From: Nitrosospira lacus
GTDB taxonomy: Bacteria; Pseudomonadota; Gammaproteobacteria; Burkholderiales; Nitrosomonadaceae
Length of the DNA stretch: 64,000 nucleotides
Direction: 5' to 3'
NCBI RefSeq assembly: GCF_000355765.4
Contig: NZ_CP021106.3
Span: 1,087,137 to 1,151,136 of the forward strand
The notes below the pieces were generated by a model. The model ran no database searches. It had not been told where the DNA came from and saw only the letters and a program-made list of their open reading frames with translations. The translations under genes and the position numbers were made by a program. Shown piece after piece: positions 17,072 through 26,566 of this stretch (positions within the stretch are counted from its first letter, which is position 1; each line of letters starts with the position of its first letter).

Positions 17072-17142
17072 ATACGTTTTCATTCTTTCAACTTTTCCCC
17101 AAGATCATATGCCTGAAAATTTAACCGCGTCATCGCCGTTGC

Positions 17143-17841
17143 ATGCACAACTTCATTAAGCGCTGGTTATGGCGTCTCTTCCTCCTCCTCACCGGCGCGG
17201 TATTTGTCTATCAGCTATGGATTCTGGGCCATGTTGTTTATTGGAATTTCTACAATCCCTCCACCAGTGCGTTCATGCAGGATCGGTTGGATGAATTACG
17301 GGAAAAAAATTCCACAGTGTCATTACGCACCCAATGGACGCCTTATGAGCGGATTTCCCCTCATCTCAAGCGTGCGATCATAGCTGCAGAGGATGGCAAG
17401 TTCCTGGAACATGAGGGGTTCGATTTCGAAGCTATTCAGAAGGCCTACGAAAAAAACCTGAAAAAGGGCAGGCTGGTTGCGGGGGGGTCCACCATCAGCC
17501 AGCAGCTTGCGAAAAACCTGTTTCTTTCCGGCGAAAGAACGCCGTGGCGCAAAATCCAGGAAGCCGTCATCACGTTGATGCTGGAAAAGGTGATGTCCAA
17601 ACGACGCATCCTGGAAATCTACCTGAACGTCATTGAATGGGGAAATGGAGTATTCGGTGCGGAGGCGGCTATCCGTCACTATTATGGCGTTTCCGCTTCT
17701 TCCGTCACCGCGGAACAAGCTGCCCGTCTCGCCGCCATGGTTCCGAGTCCGCGATTCTACGATCGTAATCGCAATACACCGTGGCTATTGAGGAAAACTG
17801 ATATCATCCTTAGCCGCATGGCATCCGCCCAAATTCCCTGA
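17143..17841 (+). CDS. mtgA: Monofunctional biosynthetic peptidoglycan transglycosylase MtgA
   Basis: 232 aa. One N-terminal membrane helix (about 11-34) is followed by a GT51 glycosyltransferase domain. The motif IIAAEDGKFLEHEGFD carries the catalytic Glu83. The following motifs GGSTISQQLAKNLFL and RILEIYLNVIEWG are the standard GT51 motifs. The enzyme polymerises lipid II into glycan strands at the periplasmic face. aroE-mtgA order is common in betaproteobacteria. No transpeptidase domain is present. Confidence 0.97.
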   Translation: MHNFIKRWLWRLFLLLTGAVFVYQLWILGHVVYWNFYNPSTSAFMQDRLDELREKNSTVSLRTQWTPYERISPHLKRAIIAAEDGKFLEHEGFDFEAIQKAYEKNLKKGRLVAGGSTISQQLAKNLFLSGERTPWRKIQEAVITLMLEKVMSKRRILEIYLNVIEWGNGVFGAEAAIRHYYGVSASSVTAEQAARLAAMVPSPRFYDRNRNTPWLLRKTDIILSRMASAQIP

Positions 17842-18263
17842 CGATTTTTCGGCACTTCATCCGGCAACAGGAGCCATACTTTGCGTTCATTCTCCTCCCT
17901 GTCATAATATTCGCCCTGCATTCCAGATCCCTCTGCAAACAGGCAATTCTGCCGCGCCAGTATCGAAGTGCGTCAGAAATACCGGCACATAACCGTTTCG
18001 GATAGGGCGTACAAATGAGGGCCCGACATCCGGCGGGAAGTGAAGGAGCGCATATTATTCATGAGTGACGAATAATTCTGAATCCGCCTGTGGCGACTTT
18101 GCAATACAGTGACACTCAGCGATGAAAGAAATCTTTTTGAATCATGACACTAAAACGAAATATGAGCAGTGAATCGGTGGATTTAGGATAATATGGCATA
18201 GCGGCAATTCAGCCAATTTCAAGTAGCGGCACTCTAGACGCAGTACACCAGGGCGATCGGGCG
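17842..18263. other. 422 bp interval between mtgA and mgtE
   Basis: No gene is recognised. The right half contains a full-length copy of the dispersed repeat (18075-18189). The remaining 70 bp must contain the mgtE promoter and leader. I see no recognisable Mg2+ riboswitch structure by eye, but a covariance search would be needed to exclude one. Confidence 0.45.
18075..18189 (-). repeat. MITE-like intergenic repeat, copy 4 (full length)
   Basis: 115 bp. The left end is ATTCTGAATCCGCCTGTGG and the right end is GGTGGATTTAGGAT, its imperfect inverted complement. On the minus strand it reads ATCCTAAATCCACCGATTCA, then TTAGTGTCATGATTCAAAA and GATTTCTTTCATCG, matching the 59273 copy (TTAGTACCATGATTCACAA). 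Confidence 0.72.
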
Positions 18264-19706
18264 ATGACTAAAGCAAATACCCTCGGGGAGACCGAAGATC
18301 TGCAAGAAAACTTGCGGCGCCTGACGCATCTACTGCATAAACACAAGCTGGTGGAAGGTCTCGTGCATACCCAGCAAATGCCGCGCCAGGAACTGGTCGA
18401 AGCTTTGGTGCACAAGCAGAATCTGGCGGAACTGCAAAATCTGCTCGACAGGCTCCACCCCGCGGACGTTGCGCATATCCTGGAAGCCATGCCTCTCGAA
18501 GATCGCCTCATGATCTGGGAACTGGTCAAGGCAGAGCGCGATGGCGAGATTCTTCTGGAAGTTTCCGACGCGGTTCGCGAAACACTCATCGCCACGATGG
18601 ACAGTGGCGAAATGCTGGCGGCAACGGGTCAGCTCGATGCCGACGAAATTGCCGATCTTGCGCCCGATTTGCCACGCGACGTCATGGAGGATGTGTTCCA
18701 GTCGCTGCCGATGGAGGAGCGCGAGCAGTTACGCGCCGCCATGTCCTATCCGGAAGATGCGGTTGGCGCGCTGATGGATTTCGACGTGGTGACTATCCGG
18801 GAGGATGTGACTCTGGAAGTCGTGCTGCGTTATCTGCGCCGGCTGGATGAGCTGCCTGACCATACCGATCAGTTGTTTGTGGTGGACCGGGATGAGCATC
18901 TGAAAGGAGTGCTGCCGGTGAACCGACTGCTGGTAAGCGATCCCGATGCCACGGTGGGATCAGTGATGGCCAAGGAAATGGTGAAGCTTCATCCCAGCGA
19001 TAATGCTCATCAGGCGGCGCAGGCATTTGAGCGCTATGACCTTGTTTCCGCTTCGGTGGTCAATGCGGAGGATAAACTGATAGGCCGTGTTACCGTCAAC
19101 GCAGTGATGGATTTTATCCGCGAGCAGGCGGAAAGCGAAGCGTTGAACCTGGCGGGTTTGCGGGAAGAAGAGGATTTGTTTGCGCCAGTATGGAAAAGCT
19201 TGAAGAACCGCTGGACCTGGCTGGCCATTAATCTCGTAACCGCATTTATTGCATCGCGCGTGATCGGTGTATTTGAGGATTCCATCGAAAAGCTGGTGGC
19301 GCTGGCGGCGCTCATGCCGATTATTGCGGGTATCGGCGGCAATTCGGGCAATCAGACAATTACGATGATCGTGCGCGCCCTCGCTTTGGGCCAACTCAAT
19401 GCAGGCAATGCGCGCAAACTGTTTGCCAAGGAGATTGGCGTGAGTGCGGTGAACGGTGTGGTATGGGGTAGCGTAGTCGGTTTGTTCGCCTTTTTCATTT
19501 ACGGCAGCGGCTCTCTTGGACTGGTGATGACGCTGGCAATGATGTTGAATTTGTTGCTGGCGGCTTTATTGGGTGTATTGATCCCGTTGACTCTGCATAA
19601 ACTTGGCCGCGACCCGGCGGCGGGTTCCAGCGTGATGATTACCGCCGTTACCGATAGCGGGGGTTTTTTCATTTTCCTGGGGCTCGCAACCCTTTTTCTT
19701 GTTTAG
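18264..19706 (+). CDS. mgtE: Magnesium transporter MgtE
   Basis: 480 aa. It has an N-terminal Mg2+-sensing helical domain (MgtE_N, about 30-135), a tandem CBS pair (about 140-270) and a C-terminal five-helix channel domain (about 310-480). The signature GIGGNSGNQT pore region lies near residue 355 and AVTDSGGFFIFLGLA near the C-terminus. The protein is a gated inner-membrane Mg2+ channel whose cytosolic domains close it at high Mg2+. Length and domain order are standard. It converges with lysA, with 24 bp between the two stops. Confidence 0.96.
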   Translation: MTKANTLGETEDLQENLRRLTHLLHKHKLVEGLVHTQQMPRQELVEALVHKQNLAELQNLLDRLHPADVAHILEAMPLEDRLMIWELVKAERDGEILLEVSDAVRETLIATMDSGEMLAATGQLDADEIADLAPDLPRDVMEDVFQSLPMEEREQLRAAMSYPEDAVGALMDFDVVTIREDVTLEVVLRYLRRLDELPDHTDQLFVVDRDEHLKGVLPVNRLLVSDPDATVGSVMAKEMVKLHPSDNAHQAAQAFERYDLVSASVVNAEDKLIGRVTVNAVMDFIREQAESEALNLAGLREEEDLFAPVWKSLKNRWTWLAINLVTAFIASRVIGVFEDSIEKLVALAALMPIIAGIGGNSGNQTITMIVRALALGQLNAGNARKLFAKEIGVSAVNGVVWGSVVGLFAFFIYGSGSLGLVMTLAMMLNLLLAALLGVLIPLTLHKLGRDPAAGSSVMITAVTDSGGFFIFLGLATLFLV

Positions 19707-19730
19707 GGGGAATTGCTGGGTAAGTTCCGT

Positions 19731-20984
19731 TCAGGGAAGCATTTTCTCGCCGGCAAGCAGTTGCTCCAGGGATTCGCGTTGGCGAATAAGGTGAACGTGG
19801 TCACCATCCACCATGACCTCAGCGGCACGGGGGCGGGTATTGTAGTTTGAGCTCATGCTCATGCCGTAGGCTCCGGCGGACATAATGGCTAGCAAGTCGC
19901 CCTGAGACAATGCCAGCTTCCGGTCATGCCCCAAAAAATCGCCTGTTTCACAAACGGGCCCGACAATCTGATATATTTTCTCATCGCCGCCATTCGCAAT
20001 AACCGGCAGGATTTCATGGTAGGCGTCATAGAGTGCCGGACGCATCAGGTCATTCATGGCGGCATCCACGATGGCGAAATCCCGATGCGGGGTATGTTTG
20101 AGATACTCGACGCGCGTAAGCAATACACCGGCGTTGCCCACCAGCGCGCGGCCAGGTTCGATAAGGATGCGCTGGTTACGTGGGCCGATCGCGGCACACA
20201 ATGCCGTGACGTAGTCTTTCGCCGCGGGCGGATTTTCTCCCAAATAGCGAATGCCGAGACCGCCGCCCAGATCCAGATGATCGATAGTAAATCCCAGCGT
20301 TTCAAGGCGAATCAACAGGCCAAGTATTTTCCCGCAAGCTTCGACAAAGGGGCCCAGTTTGGTCAATTGTGAGCCGATATGGCAATCCAGTCCGCTGATG
20401 CGCAAGTTGGCAAATTCGCGTGCGGAGGCATAAAGCTTCTCCGCCTCTTCGAAGGGCACACCAAATTTGTTTTCCTTGAGACCAGTGGAAATATAAGGGT
20501 GCGTCTTTGCGTCCACATCGGGATTGACCCGCAGGCTCACCGGCGCGATTTTATTCAACTCACCCGCCACCCGGTCCAGCACGGCCAATTCCGCTTCCGA
20601 TTCCACGTTGAAACAGAATATTCCCGCAGCAAGCGCCGCCCGCATCTCATCCGGTTGCTTGCCCACTCCCGAAAACACCACTTTTTGCGGATCACCGCCC
20701 GCTTTCAGCACTCGCTGGAGTTCTCCCCCGGAGACAATATCGAAGCCGCTGCCGAGACGGGCGAGTAAATTGAGAATAGCCAGATTGGAGTTAGCCTTGA
20801 CTGCATAGCACACCAGATGGTCGCGTCCGCCGAATGCGGCGTCGAATTCCCTGTAAGCCGCAACGAGCGCCGCGCGTGAATAAACATAGCAGGGCGTGCC
20901 GAATTCGCGGGCAATGCGATCCAGTTGAACCGATTCACCGTACAGCCTCCCATTGCGATAATCAAATGAAGGAAAACCACTCAC
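19731..20984 (-). CDS. lysA: Diaminopimelate decarboxylase LysA
   Basis: 417 aa. It is a PLP fold-III decarboxylase that converts meso-diaminopimelate to L-lysine. The PLP lysine is Lys63 in CYAVKANSN; the glycine loop LDLGGGLGI and the CETGDFLG active-site cysteine motif are present. The start is GTG at 20984, overlapping the lptM stop in the string GTGA, so translation of the two genes is coupled. The gene converges on mgtE. Confidence 0.96.
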   Translation of the reverse strand: MSGFPSFDYRNGRLYGESVQLDRIAREFGTPCYVYSRAALVAAYREFDAAFGGRDHLVCYAVKANSNLAILNLLARLGSGFDIVSGGELQRVLKAGGDPQKVVFSGVGKQPDEMRAALAAGIFCFNVESEAELAVLDRVAGELNKIAPVSLRVNPDVDAKTHPYISTGLKENKFGVPFEEAEKLYASAREFANLRISGLDCHIGSQLTKLGPFVEACGKILGLLIRLETLGFTIDHLDLGGGLGIRYLGENPPAAKDYVTALCAAIGPRNQRILIEPGRALVGNAGVLLTRVEYLKHTPHRDFAIVDAAMNDLMRPALYDAYHEILPVIANGGDEKIYQIVGPVCETGDFLGHDRKLALSQGDLLAIMSAGAYGMSMSSNYNTRPRAAEVMVDGDHVHLIRQRESLEQLLAGEKMLP

Positions 20985-21115
20985 TTCTTTTTCACTTCGT
21001 CCGGGGATTGCTGCGATGACTGCGCAGGTTGTTCTTGCGGAAGATAGAGAGGCCCCTTCAGGCCGCAGCCATTGAGCAGCAAGAGCAGCAGGGAAGCGGT
21101 GCAGAATTTATGCAT
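20981..21115 (-). CDS. lptM: LptM/YifL-like small lipoprotein
   Basis: A 44-codon gene read from the ATG at 21115. The protein begins MHKFCTASLLLLLLNGCGLK: a short signal with lipobox LNGC followed by the family hallmark GLKGPLYLP. LptM (YifL) binds the LptD-LptE translocon and helps its disulfide maturation, and its gene is typically found directly before lysA. The rest of the mature protein is Gln/Ser-rich and ends KKK. Its TGA overlaps the GTG of lysA. The link to LPS export fits with lptD elsewhere in the window. Assignment rests on motif and position. Confidence 0.85.
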   Translation of the reverse strand: MHKFCTASLLLLLLNGCGLKGPLYLPQEQPAQSSQQSPDEVKKK

Positions 21116-21533
21116 GGAGCGATACCGGAATGATGGATATGAAATGAAATACTAACATAAAGGTCAAGAATCTCTGAATGAGCCTCCCCAGGTCAGCCAG
21201 CAATCAACGGAGAATTTTATTCAGACGATTGGCAGCGTCATTGCGGCTTGCAATTCTTTTATCGATCTTGCACTGATAGGTGTCTTCCTCCATGGCATGC
21301 GCCTAATAGCTCATGCATATAAATCCCGGCGAAGCATTTGCTGTCATTCTCTTCCATTAAGCTTTTGACGTACCGTAAAGCCACACCCGTTGCGAGACGG
21401 GGCCGGAAAATCCAGGATCTGCCAAAACCATCGCTTGCTGAAGAAACCGGTCCGCATGCAGATAGCCGGAGTGCCAGTATGCCATTGTTTTACACCATAA
21501 ATCTTTGAAACCAAATTTTTGGGAGGGTCGCTC
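21116..21533. other. 418 bp interval between divergent lptM-lysA and PEP-CTERM gene
   Basis: No gene is recognised. It contains a candidate sigma-54 promoter at 21230-21244 and a strong GGGAGGG ribosome-binding site at 21521-21527 for the PEP-CTERM gene. If the sigma-54 site is real, the leader is about 280 nt, long enough for post-transcriptional control. Confidence 0.5.
21230..21244 (+). promoter_or_regulatory. Candidate sigma-54 (-24/-12) promoter for PEP-CTERM gene
   Basis: TGGCAGCGTCATTGC has the invariant GG and GC spaced by exactly ten bases and matches the TGGCAC-N5-TTGC consensus at the key positions. PEP-CTERM genes in several proteobacteria are driven by RpoN with the PrsK/PrsR two-component system. 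The match was found by eye in a single place and could be chance. Confidence 0.35.
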
Positions 21534-22211
21534 ATGAGTTATCTAAGACCATTGCCGGGCTTGCTGTTTGCCCTCGCGATATCGGTTTATCAGCCGCTCG
21601 GATACGCGGCGGTATCAACCTCTTATAGTTTTGCAAATATCACGCATAACAACGCGGGAGCCGAGGCGGATGGGGAAGCGAACCTCAAGGTTGAGGTGAT
21701 AGATCTTGGCAGCCATCAGGTGAGATTCAATTTTACCAACACTTCCACTTCTTCCCTGACCGATGTCTACTTTGACGACGGTACGCTTCTCGGGATTGCA
21801 TCCATTACGTCTTCATCGGGAGTGAATTTCTCGCAAGGGGCCAGTCCGCCCAATCTTCCCGGCGGCAATTTAGTCAGCCCCGCTTTTGTGACAACCGCCG
21901 GCTTTCTGGCGGATTCCAATGCACCTGTCTCGGGGAACGGTGTTAGCCAGGGTGAATGGCTCGCCATCGATTTCGACCTGACTGGCGCTCAGACATACAG
22001 CAGCGTTATCAACGCGCTCGCACTCCCGAACAATGGCGGAACCGGCGACTTGCGCATCGGTTTGCATCTGCAACGGTTTGCGAGTGGTGGCGGCAATGAG
22101 AGTTTTATCAACCTATCTTCTCCTATTCCTGAACCTGAAACCTATGCCATGTTCATGGCTGGCTTGAGTCTGATGGGCTTTCTGGCGCGCCGCCGTAAAC
22201 CCCTTGAATAG
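21534..22211 (+). CDS. PEP-CTERM sorting-domain exported protein
   Basis: 225 aa from the ATG at 21534, six bases after GGGAGGG; an in-frame start five codons upstream is inside the ribosome-binding site. A signal peptide (about 1-25) is followed by a Ser/Thr/Asn/Gly-rich beta-type body (about 28-195) and a C-terminal PEP-CTERM tripartite signal: PIPEPETYAMF, a hydrophobic stretch MAGLSLMGFLA, and the basic tail RRRKPLE. Such proteins are cleaved by exosortase and delivered to the outer surface, commonly with exopolysaccharide. No exosortase gene is in the window. The body is not one I recognise. A strong terminator follows at 22225. Confidence 0.9.
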   Translation: MSYLRPLPGLLFALAISVYQPLGYAAVSTSYSFANITHNNAGAEADGEANLKVEVIDLGSHQVRFNFTNTSTSSLTDVYFDDGTLLGIASITSSSGVNFSQGASPPNLPGGNLVSPAFVTTAGFLADSNAPVSGNGVSQGEWLAIDFDLTGAQTYSSVINALALPNNGGTGDLRIGLHLQRFASGGGNESFINLSSPIPEPETYAMFMAGLSLMGFLARRRKPLE

Positions 22212-22224
22212 GGCCGGTCCTGAG

Positions 22225-22254
22225 ACACGGAGGGGGACGCCCCTCTGTGTTTTT
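22225..22254 (+). terminator. Rho-independent terminator of the PEP-CTERM gene
   Basis: An 11 bp stem (ACACGGAGGGG with CCCCTCTGTGT, one G-U pair), a 4-base loop and a run of five T. It starts 14 bp after the PEP-CTERM stop codon. Confidence 0.88.
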
Positions 22255-22403
22255 CAGTGCCTGGAAGTCCGCGTCGCCAAATTCCTTGAGCAGTTAGACC
22301 TAACGAAGCAGTTTCTTAGCCTCGTTGTCCATCGCCCTTTTTTTATCGAAACGGTATCTATGAATCATACCTGTACAGGATGGGCAACTATCGGACGTTG
22401 CTA

Positions 22404-23165
22404 TCATCCAAGCCTCTTCAACTCCTTCCTCGCTGCCACATAATCCGGATAGACGCGTCCCACCGTTTGCCAGAAAGCCGGCGAGTGATTCATCTCGATG
22501 AGGTGCGACAATTCATGCGCCACGACATAGTCCACCAGATGAAGTGGCATTTGAATCAACCGCCAGTTGAGATGGACAATGCCATGTGTGTTGCAACTGC
22601 CCCACTGGGTTCTGGCGCGCGATAGCCGCAACTGCGGCAGCGCAACGCCGAGCTTATCCGCATACAGCGCGATTCGTTCGCTGAAGCATGCGATTGCTTT
22701 GTTGCAATACCAGTCCATTACGATTTTTTCGATTTGCCGTGGGGTTAGGACGGAAAGCAGCGGCAATTGCATCTGCCTGTCTTCAGTTCCTGTCTTCATC
22801 GTTGCCCGAGTCATTTGCGTGACCCCGGCAGCTCTCGCCGCCAACTGCCAGGGTTCGCCCAGCAGCGGGAAAATGGCTCCTTCTTCCCATACCGGTTCGT
22901 ACAATTTTCGAGTTCTCCATTCATCGAGTTTTTCCACCACCCAATCGGCCTTGTTTCGCAATACCGATTCGACCCAGTGCAACGATTCTCTTAATGGAAT
23001 GCGGACGGTCAGGCCCTCGCTGTCAATTTTCATGCCGATCGTTCTGCGTTTGCAGCGCTTGAGCGTATAAGCGACTTCCTTGCCGTTCAAACAGACACGG
23101 CGGATTTCGTCTGCGGGCGCTGTCCGCTTATCCTTCGGCGTTCGGGATAGTTTTGCTGCCGTCAT
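22404..23165 (-). CDS. YgjP-like (DUF45) zinc metallopeptidase
   Basis: 253 aa from the ATG at 23165, which has AGGAGG just upstream; the longer frame from 23192 lacks such a site. The C-terminal half is a YgjP/M48-like metallopeptidase domain with the zinc motif HELSH inside VAHELSHLIEMNHSPAFW and a downstream P-x-Y-x-A segment. The upstream part has the RRTIGMKIDSEGLTVR opening usual for the family. Natural substrates are unknown. The gene overlaps the end of plsC by 38 bp, so it belongs to the leftward gmhB-plsC cluster. The function beyond metal-dependent hydrolase is not established. Confidence 0.85.
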   Translation of the reverse strand: MTAAKLSRTPKDKRTAPADEIRRVCLNGKEVAYTLKRCKRRTIGMKIDSEGLTVRIPLRESLHWVESVLRNKADWVVEKLDEWRTRKLYEPVWEEGAIFPLLGEPWQLAARAAGVTQMTRATMKTGTEDRQMQLPLLSVLTPRQIEKIVMDWYCNKAIACFSERIALYADKLGVALPQLRLSRARTQWGSCNTHGIVHLNWRLIQMPLHLVDYVVAHELSHLIEMNHSPAFWQTVGRVYPDYVAARKELKRLG

Positions 23166-23898
23166 ATGCCTCCTGATTCCGGTCGCCAACATGAATCATT
23201 TCCGTCTCGATCCAGGTTTCCACCATGGCATTGAGAGCGCCGGGCTCCATGCATCCGGGATCTATCGGCGCGCCGACGCTCACGGTAATCGTGCCGGGAT
23301 GTTTGATGAACGCATTCTTGCCCCAGAATTCCCCCGCATTGTGCGCAACCGGAACCACCGGTGCGCCGGTATGCGTGGCGAGCCATGCACCGCCAATGTG
23401 GTATTTACCTTTTTTCCCCGGCGCAATGCGCGTGCCTTCCGGAAAGACCACGATCCAGAAGCCCTGCCTCAACCGGTCTTTTCCTTGCTCGACGATTTGC
23501 TTCAGCGCCGTTTTTCCCGAGCTGCGATCGATCGCAATGGGGCTGTTCATTGCCAATCCCCAGCCAAAAAACGGCACGCGCAGCAGCTCTTTCTTGAGCA
23601 CCCACACCTGGGGTGGAAAGATCTGCTGAAACGCGAGGGTTTCCCACGCCGATTGATGCTTGGACAGTATGATGCTTGGTGCTTGCGGGATGTGTTCCGC
23701 GCCGATAACGCGATACTGTACGCCACAGATGACGCGCAGCAGAAACAGCATCAGATGCGCCCAGCCGGAAGTGATGCGGTAGCGGTTTATGGGCGACAGC
23801 GGAAACGCAGCGAATACAATCAGGAAATAAAACGGGGTGATGACGATCTGCAATAGGCTATATAGCGTCGAACGCAGCACCGGCAGGATCATATTCAT
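23128..23898 (-). CDS. plsC: 1-acyl-sn-glycerol-3-phosphate acyltransferase PlsC
   Basis: 256 aa. An N-terminal membrane helix region (about 8-32) is followed by the acyltransferase domain. The catalytic motif appears as KHQSAWET (H-x4-E in place of the common H-x4-D, as in many betaproteobacterial members), and the glycerophosphate-binding motif is FPEGTR. It makes phosphatidic acid at the inner membrane. The start overlaps the gmhB stop by four bases (ATGA). The gmhB-plsC pairing is typical of beta- and gammaproteobacteria. Confidence 0.92.
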   Translation of the reverse strand: MNMILPVLRSTLYSLLQIVITPFYFLIVFAAFPLSPINRYRITSGWAHLMLFLLRVICGVQYRVIGAEHIPQAPSIILSKHQSAWETLAFQQIFPPQVWVLKKELLRVPFFGWGLAMNSPIAIDRSSGKTALKQIVEQGKDRLRQGFWIVVFPEGTRIAPGKKGKYHIGGAWLATHTGAPVVPVAHNAGEFWGKNAFIKHPGTITVSVGAPIDPGCMEPGALNAMVETWIETEMIHVGDRNQEAYDGSKTIPNAEG

Positions 23899-24428
23899 TC
23901 TGTCAATGCATCAACGGCCGCTGCAAGGTCACGGAATATCCGGGTGTTTTCCGGCAGCCCGCCCTCCGCTTTCGTTCTTTTGCCTTTGCCGGTCAGTACC
24001 AGGACCGGAATCGCGCCCACCGCCGCCGCAGCCTGTAAATCACGCATTGAATCGCCGATTGCGGGTACCCCCCCCAGTTCCAGGCCAAAGCGCTGAGAGA
24101 TTTCCTTGAACATCCCGGTTGCGGGTTTGCGGCAATCGCAATTATCCGCAGTGGTATGCGGACAGAAAAACATTGCATCAATGCGTCCACCCGCCTGGTT
24201 TGCCGCTTTCCACATTTTATCATTGATTGCGTTGAGCGCGGCCATGTCCAGCAGTCCCCGGCCGATGCCGGCCTGGTTGGTGGCGACCACCACCCGATAG
24301 CCCGCCTGCGTGAGGCGGGCTATCGCTTCCAGGCTGCCCGGAATCGGCTTCCATTCATCCGGTGTTTTTATAAATGCGTCGCTGTCATAATTGATGACAC
24401 CATCTCGATCGAGAATGACCAGTTTCAT
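23895..24428 (-). CDS. gmhB: D-glycero-beta-D-manno-heptose-1,7-bisphosphate 7-phosphatase GmhB
   Basis: 177 aa. It is a HAD-family phosphatase with the nucleophile motif DRDGVINYD at the N-terminus and a Cys/His zinc-binding loop containing FFCPHTTADNCDCRKP. It removes the 7-phosphate in ADP-heptose synthesis for the LPS inner core. It lies 14 bp after glyS and overlaps plsC by four bases, forming a leftward operon glyQ-glyS-gmhB-plsC. Confidence 0.95.
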   Translation of the reverse strand: MKLVILDRDGVINYDSDAFIKTPDEWKPIPGSLEAIARLTQAGYRVVVATNQAGIGRGLLDMAALNAINDKMWKAANQAGGRIDAMFFCPHTTADNCDCRKPATGMFKEISQRFGLELGGVPAIGDSMRDLQAAAAVGAIPVLVLTGKGKRTKAEGGLPENTRIFRDLAAAVDALTE

Positions 24429-24442
24429 GATAGGGGTCCAGA

Positions 24443-26566
24443 TTAAGTTGCCAGCTTGGAAATATCAGCCACGCGATTCATTTCCTGCCGCAACTGGGCC
24501 AACAGAGCAAGACGATTGGCACGCAAAACGGCATCCTCCGTATTTACCATCACCTTGTCGAAGAAGGTGTCCACTGGTGTTTTTAATGCCGCAAGTTCCT
24601 TCAGGGCCAGGCTGAATTCCCCGAGTTTAAAAGCGTTATCTGCCTTGGGCATGATCCCGTTGAGCGCGGCATGCAGCGCCTGCTCGGCGGGCTCTCGCAA
24701 CAGCTTGATATTTATCGTGTCGCTGACTTCACCTTCAGCCTTTTTCAGGATATTGCTTACGCGTTTATTTGCGGCCGCAAGGCTTTCGGCTTCCGGCAAA
24801 GCGGAAAAAGCACGGACGGCGGCAAGACGCCGATGAATTTCGTTCAGGAATTGCGGCCGTTTGGCAATGACCGCCTCAATCTGTTGTGGTGAGTAGCCGT
24901 GTTCGCGCAGTTGGCTGGACATCCTTTCATAGATGAAATTAAGCAACTGATGAGACTCGGCATTACCGAAATTAATCCTGCTATTGAATGCTCCACTTGA
25001 AATTCCGATTATTTCTTCCAGTGAGATCTCGAGTTCTTTTTCCGTCAGCATACGCGTCACGCCCAAGGCATTGCGGCGTAACGCAAATGGGTCTTTGTCC
25101 CCGGTCGGAATCTGTCCAATGCCAAACATGCCAACCAGTGTTTCCAGTTTATCCGCCAACGCGACGCAGAGTCCGGTCATGTTACGCGGCAATTCATCGC
25201 CCGCAAATCTTGGTTTGTAATGATCCTCGATGGCAAATGCAATATCATGCGACAGCCCGTCGTGCTGGGCATAATAGCGCCCCATGATGCCTTGCAGTTC
25301 GGGGAACTCGCCTACCATTCCAGTGAGCAAATCTGCTTTGGATAGCATCGCGGCTTCGCCCGCCTGTGCCGCAAGTTCATTACCACCCAATCGCAAACCA
25401 ATCGCCTGCGAGATCGCCCATATCCGTTCCACGCGCTCCGCCTGCGTACCGAGCTTGTTGTGGTAGACAACCCTGTCCAAACCGGCAACACGCGAAGCCA
25501 GCGTTTTCTTTCGATCCTGATCAAAAAAGAACTTCGCATCCGCCAGGCGTGAGCGCAGCACGCGCTCGTTGCCGGTAATTATCTGGCTGGTATCCACCGG
25601 ATGGATGTTGGAGACGATCAGGAATTGATGGGCGAGCTTGCCGTTCGCATCCAGAAGCGGAAAGTATTTTTGATTCGCCTTCATGGTCAGAATCAGGCAT
25701 TCTTGCGGCACCTCCAGGAATGCGCTATCAAACTTTCCGGCCAGAACATTCGGCCGCTCGACCAATGCAGTGACTTCATCCAGCAGTGCTTCGTCTTCCA
25801 CCGGTTGCAGGCCTGCCTCAGTCGAGACGGCCTGAAGCTGCCGGATAATTTCGGCGCGCCGCGCCGTAAAGCTGGCAATGACCGCACCCAGGCTATTCAG
25901 TTGCGATTCATAGCTGTCAGCCTCCTTCAGTATTATCGGATTCGTGCCGGCTTCAAAACGATGTCCTTGTGTCTCGCGTCCCGCAATCAAACCTAAAATG
26001 CTGACAGGTATGACTTCTGCGCCGTGCAGGGCGACCAAGCCGTGCGCAGGACGCACAAAATTCACGCTACTCCATCCGTCGGCCAGTTGGTAAGTCATCG
26101 TCCTGGCAATCGGCAGCTTGATGAGGGCTTCATCAAGCGCTTGCTGCAAACCTTCCACTAGCATTACACCCTTGACTAAACTGTCGAAGAACAGGGCCTC
26201 CACCTTGCCGTCCAGCGCACGCTTAAGCTGGGATACCTGCATATGCGCCGCATCGCCGCAGAGACTGTTTAATTTCTTGAGCAGTGCGGGTGTGGCTTGC
26301 CCGTTGACGTCCAGGCCCACCGATACTGGCATTAATTTTTGTGAAGTGGATTTGTCGGCCGCTTGCGCAGCCACGTTTTCAATATGCACAGCGAGTCGAC
26401 GCGGTGAAGCGAAAGTCGTAATGGCAATATCATTCCCGGCCAAGCCCTGAGCCTTGATGCTTGCAGCCATGGCTTCCCCAAAGCTGTCACCCAGTTTCTT
26501 AAGTGATTTGGGTGGCAGTTCTTCAACGAGCAGCTCAATCAGCAGATTTCTGGTTGCATGACTCAA
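24443..26566 (-). CDS. glyS: Glycyl-tRNA synthetase beta subunit GlyS
   Basis: 707 aa from TTG at 26566. This start overlaps the glyQ stop in TTGA, has GGAG upstream inside glyQ, and gives the family N-terminus ([20 protein letters not shown]). A GTG at 26593 would add nine unlikely residues. The beta subunit binds tRNA and together with GlyQ forms the bacterial alpha2-beta2 glycyl-tRNA synthetase. The body and the C-terminal DALR-like anticodon region are intact. E. coli GlyS is 689 aa. Confidence 0.95.
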   Translation of the reverse strand: MSHATRNLLIELLVEELPPKSLKKLGDSFGEAMAASIKAQGLAGNDIAITTFASPRRLAVHIENVAAQAADKSTSQKLMPVSVGLDVNGQATPALLKKLNSLCGDAAHMQVSQLKRALDGKVEALFFDSLVKGVMLVEGLQQALDEALIKLPIARTMTYQLADGWSSVNFVRPAHGLVALHGAEVIPVSILGLIAGRETQGHRFEAGTNPIILKEADSYESQLNSLGAVIASFTARRAEIIRQLQAVSTEAGLQPVEDEALLDEVTALVERPNVLAGKFDSAFLEVPQECLILTMKANQKYFPLLDANGKLAHQFLIVSNIHPVDTSQIITGNERVLRSRLADAKFFFDQDRKKTLASRVAGLDRVVYHNKLGTQAERVERIWAISQAIGLRLGGNELAAQAGEAAMLSKADLLTGMVGEFPELQGIMGRYYAQHDGLSHDIAFAIEDHYKPRFAGDELPRNMTGLCVALADKLETLVGMFGIGQIPTGDKDPFALRRNALGVTRMLTEKELEISLEEIIGISSGAFNSRINFGNAESHQLLNFIYERMSSQLREHGYSPQQIEAVIAKRPQFLNEIHRRLAAVRAFSALPEAESLAAANKRVSNILKKAEGEVSDTINIKLLREPAEQALHAALNGIMPKADNAFKLGEFSLALKELAALKTPVDTFFDKVMVNTEDAVLRANRLALLAQLRQEMNRVADISKLAT

